45,695 nucleotides of DNA from the NCBI RefSeq assembly GCF_014596515.1, contig NZ_MSJQ01000407.1, forward strand, positions 1 to 45,695, written 5' to 3'. The stretch is from Streptomyces sp. CBMA156. Lineage in GTDB: Bacteria > Actinomycetota > Actinomycetes > Streptomycetales > Streptomycetaceae. The notes under the pieces were generated by a model. That model saw only the letters and a list, made by a program, of their open reading frames with translations. It was not told the origin of the DNA and did no database searches. A program made the position numbers and the translations under genes. Below, piece by piece: positions 8,650-17,092 of this stretch; positions within the stretch are counted from its first letter, which is position 1, and each line of letters starts with the position of its first letter.

Positions 8650-8694
8650 GGCCTGTCCGGCCTGTTCGGCCTGTCCGGCCTGTCGGGCCTGGGG
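8650..8694. repeat. Five tandem copies of a 9-bp unit
   Basis: The unit GGCCTGTCC repeats from 8650 in five contiguous 9-bp steps with one or two changes in copies 2, 4 and 5 (8650-8658, 8659-8667, 8668-8676, 8677-8685, 8686-8694). It ends directly at the stop codon of the TolB-like gene on the minus strand. Likely a slippage-generated minisatellite. Confidence 0.8.
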
Positions 8695-10142
8695 TCAGAA
8701 CAGCGGCAGACGGCGGGCGAACACGTCGTCGACGTGGTTGGTGTCCCCGGGGACGAGGGTGCCGTCGTACGAGGTGAACACCACCGTGGTGCCGAGGGCG
8801 TCGACGAACGGGAAGTACGAGGAGCCGGCGGTCTGCGAACCGTCGCCCGCCACGCTGACCCGCTCGGTGCGGCCGGTCCACAGGTCGTGCCGGAAGACGT
8901 CCTCGGTCTCGTTGGTGTCGCCGGGGACGAGGTTCGCCGCCGAGGACTGGAAGAAGACCCAGCGGTTGTCCGCCGTGATCCGGCCGCCGGTCGAGCCGAG
9001 GGTGGTCTTCGTCCCGGGCAGGCCGGCGCTGACCAGCGTCTCGGTGCCCTGCTTGAGGTCACGGACGTAGAGCTCGAAGTGGCGGTCCCACTGGCTGTCG
9101 CCGTGCAGCACCCAGGACGAGAAGACCGCGTAGCGGCCGTCCGGGCTGATCGAGGGGGTGACCACGCCCCGGTAACCGTCCTCGCCGTCCGGGCTGGCCA
9201 GGCTCGTCCGCTCGGTGCGCAGGTCCCGGACGTACAGCGGGTAGGTGTGCGGCTTGAGGATCTCCGCGCGGGCCCCCGGCCGGAAGGAGTCGGCGACGAA
9301 CTCCTGGTCGGGTTCGACGGACAGCTCGGCGAGCGCCTTCGCGGAGAGAGCGCCCGGCTGACCCGGGTCGAGCATGTTGGTCGCCTTGGAGATGAAGGCG
9401 ACCGTGCTGCCGTCGGCGCTGATCTCCGGAGCGGAGGAGGAGCTGTTCGCCTCCTTGCCGCCCGCGCCGATGCTGACCAGGCGGGTGTCGCCGGTCCAGC
9501 GGTCGGTGACGTAGATGTTGCCGCCGGACCAGGTGACCGTGCCGGGGGCGAGGTCGGTGCGGTTGGACTGGTAGGCGACGTAGCGGCCGTCCCAGCTGAT
9601 CGAGGGGACGCCGGCCAGCTTGCCCGTCTGCGGCACCCCCGTCCTGCCGACGCTGACCAGGCGGGTGTCGCCGGTCCAGCGGTCGTGGACGTAGACGTCC
9701 TCGGAGCCGATGTTGGCACCGGGCGCGAGGTTGGTGGCGACGGAACTGAACGTCACGTAGCGGCCGTTGCCGCTGATGCTCGCCTCGTAGGCGTCACCGT
9801 CGGCCTGGACTCCGCCGGGGCCGGTGTCGACCCGTTCGGTGCGGCCGGTCCACAGGTCGCGGACGAAGGCGTCGGACTTGCCGTTGTGTCGCCGGGCACC
9901 AGGTCGGCGGCCTCGGAGGTGAAGACGGCGAAGCGGCCGTCGAAGCTCAGGCCGCCGCTGCGTGATTCGCCGGTGGCCTGCGCCTGCCCGGGGCCGACGG
10001 AGACGCGTTCGATGCGGGCGCCCGGCCAGGCGGTCGGGGCCGCATCGGTCGGGGCCGCTTGGGCGGGGGCGGCGACGGCGACGGCCAGTGCGGCGGCCGC
10101 GAGGGTGCAGGCCGCGCGCAGCGGTCGGCGGATTCGGGTCAT
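8695..10142 (-). pseudogene. Secreted TolB/PD40 beta-propeller protein, frameshifted
   Basis: The reading begins at ATG 10142 (GGGGAGGGAACC upstream) with a signal peptide (basic start, Ala-rich core, AQA cleavage near residue 30). It then enters TolB-like propeller repeats with the recurring pattern SxDGRxVxFxSxAxxLVPGDTN..DVxxxDLWTGxTxRVS. After the first LVPGDT the frame is lost at 9886-9887. The second repeat continues one base out of phase as GKSDAFVRDLWTGRTERV and runs intact to the stop at 8695, with about six repeats. Restoring a single base (a GDTN codon ACC reads as AC) would give about 482 residues. It is either a true inactivating deletion or a sequence error. Function of such secreted propellers is unknown. 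Confidence 0.8.
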
Positions 10143-10585
10143 TGGTTCCCTCCCCTGGGATCGGCCGTGCCGCGTCGGCGGTGGACGCCGAACTCCCCGG
10201 CGGCAGGCTCGGGGCGAGCCAACCGTCGGGCGGGGCGGTCGGTCAACGGTTGCGCGCCGGGAGCGGCGCATTCGGGGCGGGAGGGCGTGGACGCGATCGG
10301 GTCGGGTACGTACGGCCATTGCTGCGATCCGCCGACGTGGGGGTCGGGAGATGTGCGTACGAGGGCCGGAGGGCGAAGGCGAGGACGTGAGCGCAGGCGA
10401 GGGCGCGGGCGAAGACGTGAGCGTGGGTGCAGGCGACTGTTCCTGCTGCTGGGCGGGAACGAGGAGACGCGGGTGCTGACCATGCTGCCCAAGCGTGGGG
10501 CAGAGGACGTCCGGCGGCCGGGGGAGCTGATCGGTCGGCATGCGACGGCGGTCGTCCTGGACTGAGTGGTGGTCCGGTTGGTGGG
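10143..10585. other. Intergenic, GC-rich degenerate repeats
   Basis: 443 bp between two genes on the minus strand. It contains the promoter and ribosome site of the TolB-like gene at its left end. At 10375-10440 the segments GAGGACGTGAGCGCAGGCGA and GAAGACGTGAGCGTGGGTGC form an imperfect tandem duplication about 30 bp apart. No convincing gene on either strand. Confidence 0.5.
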
Positions 10586-12004
10586 TCACGGGGTGGGCTC
10601 GCTGGGCTCGGTGATGGCGCTGGTCGTGGTGGCGTCCTCGGGGGCGGCGTGTTCGGACCGGTGCGCCCGCTGGTCGTAGCGCCAGAGCGCGGGAACCGCG
10701 GCGGACAGCGCGGCCGAGCTGCCGAGGCAGAGCAGGCCGCCGGTGCGCAGTGCGGCCCTGATGCCCTGCCGGGCGGCCAGGCCACCGGCCCGCAGATCGC
10801 CCAGAGCCGGCCCGGCGGATCCGATCAGCATCTCCAACCCGGCTGCGCGGCCCCGGAGTTCGTCCGGGATCGACTGGTTCCAGATGGCGCTGCGGAAGGT
10901 GTCGCCGATCCAGTGGGCGCCGCCCGCGACGGTCAGGCAGAGCAGGGCGGCCCACACGCCCGGGGCGAACGCGGCCGCCGCCGTCGCCGCGCCGACCAGG
11001 GCGGCGGAGAGCAGGACCAGCCGGCCGTGTCGGTGCACCCGGTCCGTCCACCCGCCCGTCGCGGCGGCGATCAGGCTGCCGGCCGCACTGGCGGAGTAGA
11101 GCAGGCCGAGCGCCCAGCCGGCGTCCAGGTCCGCGGCCAGGAACGGGAACAGTGCGGTGGGCAGGGCGAAGGCGGTGGCCGCGAGGTCGGCCAGGTAGGT
11201 GCCGATCAGGTCGGGTCGCCGGGCCGCGTACCGGGCGCCGTCGAGGAACTCGGTGAGCCGCGGCGCCTCGGCGTCCCGCTCCGATGGGACCGGCCGGACC
11301 CGGGCGAGCAGGGCGATCGAGAGCAGGAAGGTGGCGAGGTCGACCAGGTAGGCGGCCGGGACTCCGGCGGTGGCGATCAGCAGTCCGGCCGCGGCCGGGG
11401 CGGCCACGCCGCCGATGCTCCAGCGGAGCGAGAGCAGGGCGCCCGCGGCCACCAGCTGGTCCTGGGGCACCAGCCGGGGGACCATCGCCTCGACCGAGGG
11501 CTGCTGGATGCCCTGGATCGCCGCCGCCACCCCGGCGGCGGCGTAGAGCGGCCACACGGCGGGGGTGCCGAGCAACGCGTTGGCCAGCAGCAGGGCGCTG
11601 AGCGCGGCCAGCGCGACCTCGGTCGCCAGGGCGACGGTGCGGCGGTCGGCGCGGTCGGCCAGGACGCCGCCGTAGAGGCCGAACAGGATGGCGGGCACCA
11701 GTTCGACCGCGCCGACCGCGCCGACGGCCAGCGGTGAGCCGGTGAGGTCGGCGATCTGGAGCGGGATCGCGGTCATGGTGAAGATCGAGCCGAGCAGGGT
11801 GACGGTGCCGGAGGTCCAGGTCAGCCGGAAGTCCCGGGAGGAGCGCCAGGGCGTGGTGTTCGGCAGCAGTCGGGTCCGGAGGCGTCCTGAGGTCGTGCCC
11901 GTTCCCGAGGTTGTGCCCGTTCCGGGAGTCGCGGTCGGTTCGGATGTCGGGTTCGGTTCAGAGGTCCGATTCGGTTCGGAGGTCGGGTTCGGCCCGGTGG
12001 TCAT
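10586..12004 (-). CDS. MFS efflux transporter (MFS_3/EntS-like)
   Basis: 472 residues with about 12 hydrophobic helices. The first helix region is FRLTWTSGTVTLLGSIFTMT and the loop 2-3 signature is GGVLADRADRRTVAL (about 115-129), typical of proton-driven drug exporters. The N-terminal 45 residues are a hydrophilic Thr/Ser/Pro-rich extension with a repeated TSEPN motif. It is divergent from a TetR gene with twin palindromes between, the normal layout of a repressed efflux pump. The ribosome site before ATG 12004 is weak (GAAGGGA about 11 nt away), and a later start past the repeats is possible. Substrate unknown. Confidence 0.87.
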   Translation of the reverse strand: MTTGPNPTSEPNRTSEPNPTSEPTATPGTGTTSGTGTTSGRLRTRLLPNTTPWRSSRDFRLTWTSGTVTLLGSIFTMTAIPLQIADLTGSPLAVGAVGAVELVPAILFGLYGGVLADRADRRTVALATEVALAALSALLLANALLGTPAVWPLYAAAGVAAAIQGIQQPSVEAMVPRLVPQDQLVAAGALLSLRWSIGGVAAPAAAGLLIATAGVPAAYLVDLATFLLSIALLARVRPVPSERDAEAPRLTEFLDGARYAARRPDLIGTYLADLAATAFALPTALFPFLAADLDAGWALGLLYSASAAGSLIAAATGGWTDRVHRHGRLVLLSAALVGAATAAAAFAPGVWAALLCLTVAGGAHWIGDTFRSAIWNQSIPDELRGRAAGLEMLIGSAGPALGDLRAGGLAARQGIRAALRTGGLLCLGSSAALSAAVPALWRYDQRAHRSEHAAPEDATTTSAITEPSEPTP

Positions 12005-12052
12005 GAGGGGTGAGGTCCCTTCGCTGCCGTCGGCGGGGTCGCGACGGCTCTC

Positions 12053-12096
12053 CTTATCGCTGATAAGTTACGGCTCGGGAACTTATCGGCGATAAG
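12053..12096. promoter_or_regulatory. Twin TetR-type operators between MFS and TetR genes
   Basis: CTTATC-GCT-GATAAG (12053-12067) and CTTATC-GGC-GATAAG (12082-12096) are two perfect 6-bp palindromes with 3-bp centres, 29 bp apart. Their form resembles the classic tetO half-sites around a short centre. They cover the only promoter space for the divergent pump and TetR genes. Confidence 0.82.
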
Positions 12097-12134
12097 GTGG
12101 ATCTGGCAAGCGGATATCTCAGGAGGCCGACCGG

Positions 12135-12770
12135 ATGGCGCTGACACGCGACGAGGTGGTGCGCACGGCACTGCGCCTGCTCGACGAGGAGGGCATCGAC
12201 GGGGTCACCACCCGCCGGCTCGCCCGCGAACTCGGCGTGCAGTCACCGGCGTTGTACTGGCACTTCAGGAACAAGCGGGAACTGCTCGACATGATGGCCG
12301 AGGCGATGCTCGCCGAGGCGCTCCCGCCCGACCGCGAGCCGGACCCGGAGCACTGGCCCGAGTGGATCGCCGCCGACGCCCGCGCCAAGCGGAACGCTCT
12401 GCTCGCCTACCGCGACGGCGCCAGGGTGCACGCGGGCACCCTGCCCACCGAGGGCGAACTCCCTGCGGTCGAGGCCCAGTTGAGTGCCCTCTGCCGGGCC
12501 GGGCTGCGCCCCCGTACGGCGCTGCGGCTGCTGCTGACCGTCGACCGGTACATCATGGGCTGGGTCACCGAGGAACAGGCCTGGCGGCAGGACGCCGCGG
12601 ACCGGGACCAGCCGCCGTTCCCGGACGCGGCGCTGAGTGAACTGCCGCTGTTGCGCGAGGCGGTCGACGTGCTGCGGATGACCGACCACGACGCCGACTT
12701 CGAGTACGGGCTGCGGGTGCTGATCGAGGGGTTCCGGGGCGAGATCGCGCGGGAGGCGGCGGGGGGTTGA
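12135..12770 (+). CDS. TetR-family repressor of the MFS pump (TetR_C class)
   Basis: 211 residues. The HTH (TTRRLARELGVQSPALYWHFRNKRELLDMM, residues about 27-56, split here as TTRRLARELGVQSPALYWHF and NKRELL) is the classic tetracycline-repressor form. The C-terminal part has DRYIMGWVTEEQ, typical of the TetR_C ligand-binding class. ATG 12135 has AGGAGG eight bases upstream. It is divergently oriented to the MFS transporter across two palindromes, so it likely represses both. The effector is presumably a substrate of the pump. Confidence 0.9.
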   Translation: MALTRDEVVRTALRLLDEEGIDGVTTRRLARELGVQSPALYWHFRNKRELLDMMAEAMLAEALPPDREPDPEHWPEWIAADARAKRNALLAYRDGARVHAGTLPTEGELPAVEAQLSALCRAGLRPRTALRLLLTVDRYIMGWVTEEQAWRQDAADRDQPPFPDAALSELPLLREAVDVLRMTDHDADFEYGLRVLIEGFRGEIAREAAGG

Positions 12771-12846
12771 GCGGTGCCGGGTGCCGGGTGCCGGGTCGGC
12801 CGGTGGCCGGGCGGTGGCCGGGCCGGCGTGAGGCCTCGGCGGGCCG

Positions 12847-13752
12847 CTACGCTCCGGCGAGTCGGAGGGCCTCGCGGAGCCGTCCGTCGGAGCTCGCGAG
12901 CAGGCGGGCGGCGGTGGGCGCGTCCACGTCCGCGAGCAGGGCCAGGATCGCGTCCTTGGCCCGGCCGCCGGTCGCGGTCAGGGCGCGGTCGACCGCTGCC
13001 GGATCGGCGCCGGTCGCCTCGGCGACGATCCGTCGGGCGCGGTGGCGCAGCTTGTCGTTGGTGGCGCGGAGGTCGACCATCAGATTTCCGTACGTGCGGC
13101 CGAGCCGGACCATCACGGCCGTGGACAGCAGGTTGAGCACCAGTTTCTGCGCCGTACCGGCCTTGAGCCGGGTCGATCCGGCCAGCACCTCGGGGCCGAC
13201 CTCCACCTCGATGCCCAGCTCGGCCGCGGCCGCCAGCGCCGAACCCCGGTTGCACGCCAGTCCGACGGTCAGCGCCCCCGTGGCCCGCGCGGCGCGGACG
13301 GCGGCCAGCGGATAAGGCGTACGGCCGGAGGCGGAGACGCCCACCAGGGTGTCGTCGGGGGTGAGCGCGAGCGCGGCCACATCGGCCTCGGCGAGGTCGG
13401 TGCGGTCCTCCGCGCCCTCGGCGGCGGCCGTGACGGCCGAGTACCCGCCCGCGATCAGACCGACGACCAGCGTCGGATCGGTGCCGAAGGTCGGCGGACA
13501 CTCGACGGCGTCCAGCACGCCGAGCCGACCGGCCGTCCCCGCGCCGGCGTAGACCAGCCGGCCGCCACGCGCCATCCGGGCGGCCACGGCGTCCACCGCG
13601 GCGGCGATCCGCTCCAGCTCCCCGGCGACGGCGGCGGGCACGCTGTGGTCCTCGGCGTTCATCAGGCGGAGCAGTCCGACCGTGGGCAGCTGGTCGATCG
13701 CGGCCCAGTCGGGGCGGATGGTCTCGGTCGCGGGTGCGGAGTCATGGCTCAT
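12847..13752 (-). CDS. murQ: N-acetylmuramic acid 6-phosphate etherase
   Basis: 301 residues, the standard length of MurQ, which cleaves the lactyl ether of MurNAc-6-phosphate to GlcNAc-6-phosphate and D-lactate during peptidoglycan recycling. The SIS domain shows GRLVYAGAGTAGRLGVLD (about 63-80), the conserved ECPPTFG (about 83-89), a glycine-rich GVSASGRTPY (about 137-146) and the family signature KAGTAQKLVLN near 197-207 and YGNLMVD near 220. It stands alone, without the usual PTS transporter or anmK beside it. Start ATG 13752. It overlaps no other gene. Confidence 0.92.
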   Translation of the reverse strand: MSHDSAPATETIRPDWAAIDQLPTVGLLRLMNAEDHSVPAAVAGELERIAAAVDAVAARMARGGRLVYAGAGTAGRLGVLDAVECPPTFGTDPTLVVGLIAGGYSAVTAAAEGAEDRTDLAEADVAALALTPDDTLVGVSASGRTPYPLAAVRAARATGALTVGLACNRGSALAAAAELGIEVEVGPEVLAGSTRLKAGTAQKLVLNLLSTAVMVRLGRTYGNLMVDLRATNDKLRHRARRIVAEATGADPAAVDRALTATGGRAKDAILALLADVDAPTAARLLASSDGRLREALRLAGA

Positions 13753-13814
13753 GCCGCGAGCCTCCCCGGGTGCGTGGCGGCCGAATCCGGGCAGGCGTGA
13801 AGGGGAGGGAGGCG

Positions 13815-14440
13815 ATGGAGATGGAACCGACCGTCGCCGAGCTGCTGGAACGGTTCGGCCGCACCTATGCGGAGGAAGCCGGGATCACGCTGCGCGACAA
13901 GCCCTCGCCGCTCTACCGGCTGCTCGTCCTGACCGTGCTGTGCTCGGCGCGGATCAGCGCCGTCACCGCCACGGCGGCGGCCCGCGAGCTGTCGGCCGCC
14001 GGGCTGCGGACCCCGCGCGCGCGATGGCCGACGCCCGGCGCGGGACGCTCATCGCCGCCCTGGGCCGGGCCCACTACGTGCGCTACGACGAGAGCACCGC
14101 CACCGCGCTCGAGCAGGGGGCCGAGCTGCTGCTCGACCGCTGGCACGGCGACCTGCGGCGCCTGCGGGACGAGGCCGGGGGCGAGCCGGAGCGGATCGGC
14201 GAGCTGCTCCGGGAGTTCCCCCGGATCGGGCCGGTCGGCGCCGGGATCTTCCGGCGCGAGGCGCAGGCGGTCTGGCCGTCGCTGCGGCCGTACTTCGACG
14301 AGCGGGCGCTGGTGGAGGCCCGGGTACTGGGGCTGCCGGGCGAACCGGACGGGCTGGCGGCGCTGGTCGGGCCGGGGGAGCAGGCCTGGTTGGCGGCGGC
14401 GCTGACCCGGGCGAGCCTGGTGCACGTCGGGGTCGGGTGA
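13815..14440 (+). pseudogene. HhH-GPD endonuclease-like protein, frameshifted at a CG repeat
   Basis: ATG 13815 (GGGGAGG six bases upstream; ATG 13821 also possible) opens a frame with PLYRLLVLTVLCSARISAVT, like the start of endonuclease III-family DNA glycosylases. After LRTPRA the frame is lost in a (CG)5 tract at 14014-14023. The protein continues two bases out of phase as MADARRGTLIAALGRAHYVR and then FPRIGPVGAGIFRREAQ, an HhH-like segment. Removing one CG unit restores a single 207-residue protein. The HhH lacks the usual catalytic Lys (GxGxxxA without K), so it may be a degenerate glycosylase even when in frame. Real slippage and sequence error cannot be separated here. Confidence 0.75.
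14014..14023. repeat. (CG)5 dinucleotide tract at a frameshift
   Basis: Five CG units lie exactly where the endonuclease-like frame breaks. Four units would restore the frame. Such tracts slip easily in replication and are also a known sequencing weak point. Confidence 0.8.
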
Positions 14441-14517
14441 GGGGTGGCGTCCAGAAGGCGGGTACGGGACCGGGCGCGGGGGTGGGTGCAGGACCGGGTG
14501 CGGGGGTGGGCGCGGGG

Positions 14518-15198
14518 TCAGGCCATCCAGAAGAAGACCGCCGTCATCCGACGCTCTGGCAGCTCGGTGCCGTAGTAGCCGGTGGCGCTGTGGATCAGGT
14601 TGGCGTGGTAGAGGAGCAACTGGTTGTAGCGGTTGGGGACGCGGACGTCCTCGGTGAAGTGGTCGCCGGGCACGTGCCGGGTGCCGAGCGCTTCGACCAG
14701 GTTGTTGTGCGGGGCGTTGACCAGGTTGCCACCGAGACGGCCGCCGGGGAACTGCTGGCGGTAGAAGCTGGTGCCGGCGTCCTTGGGGGCGCCCGGGCTG
14801 AGGTAGAGGACGGCGGCGTAACGGCAGAGCGCGCGGGAGTCGGTGTGCGGGCGGGACTCCGACTCGCCGGCGCCGACGACCTGCACGCAGTTGTGGTTGA
14901 GCGTGCCGCCGCCCGGGGCGCTCTGCACCCAGAGCCGGGAGGCGCCGGTGGCCTTGCGGACCAGCGATTCGACCCGGGCCAGTTCCCCGGGCTCCAGGCC
15001 CGGCATGGTGCGGAGCCCGGGCCAGGTCTCGGGACGGTGCGGGTAGCCCTCGGTCCAGTCCTCACGGGCCAGACAACGATCCCGGACGGCGTCCGGATCG
15101 GGCAGCACGTTGTCCAGGACCCAGTAGTCCCGGCCCCTGGTGGGTTTGCGGTACGGCAGGACCGGCAGGGCGGTGGGCCTGATGGGCTGTGAGGGCAT
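14518..15198 (-). CDS. DUF6445-like protein with a 2OG-oxygenase HxD...H pattern
   Basis: 226 residues. The centre carries RPHTDSRALCRYAAVLYLSP (His-x-Asp at about 122-124), followed by NNLVEALGTRHVPGD and later LIHSATGYYG (distal His near 207). This is the facial triad expected of Fe(II)/2-oxoglutarate dioxygenases. The protein resembles the family annotated DUF6445, whose substrate is not established. Start ATG 15198 has no strong ribosome site. Two AAGGTTGAC direct repeats (minus strand, 15222 and 15246 regions, 24 bp apart) lie upstream and might bind a regulator. It is the last conventional gene before the mobile island. Confidence 0.72.
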   Translation of the reverse strand: MPSQPIRPTALPVLPYRKPTRGRDYWVLDNVLPDPDAVRDRCLAREDWTEGYPHRPETWPGLRTMPGLEPGELARVESLVRKATGASRLWVQSAPGGGTLNHNCVQVVGAGESESRPHTDSRALCRYAAVLYLSPGAPKDAGTSFYRQQFPGGRLGGNLVNAPHNNLVEALGTRHVPGDHFTEDVRVPNRYNQLLLYHANLIHSATGYYGTELPERRMTAVFFWMA

Positions 15199-15635
15199 GG
15201 GCCGACGATAGGCGCGGTGATCGTCAACCTTCTGCCGTGAGCAGGTCAACCTTTCGTCAAAGGCGCCCTGACCAGGGGTGATCGTCGGCGCTCCGGTGGG
15301 TGGCGGTGCTGCGGTCGAGAACCGTGTCAGCGTTCTCTCAGCGACCGGACCATGATCACCGGCTTGGCGTCCACCGCTGTACCGATGTTCCAAGCGCCGC
15401 CAATTGCATCTGATGCGAACTCGCGACGGTTCGCGAATCGTCGTGGCCAGCGGCGCCAACCAGCACGCTGACCAGTGAAGTTGGCCCCGCCTGCTGGTGG
15501 CGACCGTAGCGACGGACGCGAGCGCGACGCCAGCTGGTGTCACTCGTCCGGCTGACTGACCTGCGATTTGCCCACCGACTCGCATCAGATGCGGTTTTCT
15601 CGCATACGACGCGAGTGACGGAGGGTGGTGGACCG
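15199..15635. other. Island left boundary and recombinase promoter region
   Basis: 437 bp without a convincing gene. It holds the putative left recombination site (15415-15434) and two near-identical palindromes, GCATC-T-GATGC (15406-15416) and CGCATC-A-GATGCG (15581-15593). A further inverted repeat CTCGC/GCGAG lies at 15599-15615, just before the recombinase start. The palindromes are candidate operators for the small HTH protein of the module. Confidence 0.6.
15415..15434. repeat. Putative left recombination site (site L)
   Basis: GCGAAC-TCGCGACG-GTTCGC: 6-bp inverted arms around an 8-bp centre, the layout of tyrosine-recombinase core sites. The same centre with AAC/GTT arms recurs at 19214-19227 and 30559-30572. 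In those copies the outer arm base is C/G (CAAC..GTTG), so arm pairing is kept though the bases differ. An alternative pairing, TCGCGA-CGGT-TCGCGA, is also possible here. Confidence 0.6.
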
Positions 15636-16760
15636 GTGGGGTTCAACGGGTCGATCCCAGGTGCGGCACGGCTGCACCTGGTGGACGGAGTCGCGCTGCT
15701 GCGGCCGGAGGAACAGGTCTTCACCGCGATGCTGACCGGGTTCGCCAACCAGCAGCTCGCGCGGAATCTGGCCCGGACGACGGTGGAGGGGCGGGAGAAC
15801 ACGGTCAAGGCGTTCGCCGCGTACGTGAACACCTACCCGTGGTACTGGACGCCGGCGATGGTCGACGAGTGGCTGGGTGACCTGCGTTCGCTGAGGGATC
15901 TGCGCCGTTCCACGATCCGTTCCTACTCGGAGGCGGTCCGGGCGTTCTGCCATTTCGTCACCGACCCGCTCTACGACTGGGCGGCCACGTGCGAGGAGCG
16001 GTTCGGCACCCACCCGGTCCAGGTGGTGCATGAGTGGAACACCGCGGTGCACGTCCAGGACAACGAGGCCGATGCGAAGAAGCGGGCGTTCACCAAGGCC
16101 GAGCTGCACGCGTTCTTCGAGCACTGCGACGACGAGGTCGCCCGGATCAGGGCCTTCGGTCGCAAGGGCTGGCTGCCGGCGTTCCGTGACGCCACCCTGT
16201 TCAAGACCGCCTACGCCTACGGGCTGCGGCGCAACGAGACGCGGATGCTCGACGCCGCCGACTTCGGCCGCAACCCGCACGGCGCCGAGTTCGGCGGGTT
16301 CGGCCGCTGCCAGGTCCGGTTCGGCAAGGCCAAGAAGGGCTCACCGCCCAAGCGCCGCGGCGTGCTGACCGTGTTCGGCTGGACCCCCGATGTCCTGGAC
16401 GAGTGGTTCACCGAGGTCCGCCCGCTGCTGGGCACCGACGGCAACCCTGCGGCCTGGCCGTCCGAGCGCGGACTGCGGATCGGCTGCCAGCGCATCAACT
16501 CCCGCTTCATCACCTACCGCAAGGGCCTGGGCCTGGACGACGGGCTGGACTACCACTCCTTCCGAAGGTCCTACGTCACCCACCTCATCGAGGACGGCTG
16601 GGATCCCCGCTTCGTCCAGGAACAGGTCGGTCACGAGCACGCCAGCACCACGTCCATCTACACCTGCGTCTCCTCGGACTTCCGCACCCGCACCCTGCGC
16701 CGGCACCTGGATGCCACCGTCGCCGCCGCCCTCCGGGCCCAGAACGGGAAGCAGGCATGA
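15636..16760 (+). CDS. Tyrosine recombinase / integrase (gene 1 of trio)
   Basis: 374 residues from GTG 15636 (VGFNGSIPGAARLHLVDG; GGAGGGTGG about 11 nt upstream); longer starts at 15615 and 15537 are open. An N-terminal SAM-like core-binding domain (about 35-150) precedes the catalytic domain. All catalytic residues are present: Arg in GLRRNE (R198), Lys in the KAKKGSPPKRR hairpin (about 231-236), H307 and R310 in YHSFRRS, H333 in GHEH, and nucleophile Y342 in TTSIYT. It should cut and rejoin DNA at a specific core site. Its stop overlaps the next start (ATGA), so the three module genes are probably translated together. The putative core site L lies about 200 bp upstream. Confidence 0.93.
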   Translation: MGFNGSIPGAARLHLVDGVALLRPEEQVFTAMLTGFANQQLARNLARTTVEGRENTVKAFAAYVNTYPWYWTPAMVDEWLGDLRSLRDLRRSTIRSYSEAVRAFCHFVTDPLYDWAATCEERFGTHPVQVVHEWNTAVHVQDNEADAKKRAFTKAELHAFFEHCDDEVARIRAFGRKGWLPAFRDATLFKTAYAYGLRRNETRMLDAADFGRNPHGAEFGGFGRCQVRFGKAKKGSPPKRRGVLTVFGWTPDVLDEWFTEVRPLLGTDGNPAAWPSERGLRIGCQRINSRFITYRKGLGLDDGLDYHSFRRSYVTHLIEDGWDPRFVQEQVGHEHASTTSIYTCVSSDFRTRTLRRHLDATVAAALRAQNGKQA

Positions 16761-17092
16761 AGCGCAAGGTCGGCTACACCTGGCGGTTGCGTGAGGTGAT
16801 GGCCCAACACCGCATCTTCACTGCGACCGAACTGGTCCCGCTGCTGCGCGAACGCGGCATCGACCTGTCCGCCTCCCAGGTCCACCGCTTGGTCTCCGGA
16901 ACCCCGGAGCGGCTGTCGCTGCAGGTCCTGTCGGCGCTCTGCGACATCCTCTCCTGCACTCCGGCCGAGCTGGTGGCCACCACCGCCGAGAACGCCGGTG
17001 TCCGCAAGACCGCCACGGGCGACCTGCCCACCCCGCCCGACAACGTCGCGAAGCTCCGGCCCCGCGCGGCCCGCATCCTGCCCGACGCATGA
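16757..17092 (+). CDS. Small XRE-type helix-turn-helix protein (gene 2 of trio)
   Basis: 111 residues. WRLREVMAQHRIFTATEL followed by LSASQVHRLVSGTPERLSLQ and LSALCDILSCTPAELV is the Cro/C1 (XRE) pattern seen in short plasmid and phage regulators, with the recognition helix at about residues 35-48. ATG 16757 overlaps the recombinase stop by 4 nt, and its own stop overlaps the next start (17089) by 4 nt. The GCATCWGATGC palindromes upstream of the recombinase gene are its likely targets, either as autorepressor or as a directionality/accessory factor. Both roles are inferred. It contains no other domain. Confidence 0.85.
   Translation: MKRKVGYTWRLREVMAQHRIFTATELVPLLRERGIDLSASQVHRLVSGTPERLSLQVLSALCDILSCTPAELVATTAENAGVRKTATGDLPTPPDNVAKLRPRAARILPDA

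Noticed and set aside
14441..14517. 24-bp GC-rich tandem pair between convergent genes
   Set aside because: Two imperfect copies of a G-rich unit are common in this genome's intergenic DNA and carry no further structure.
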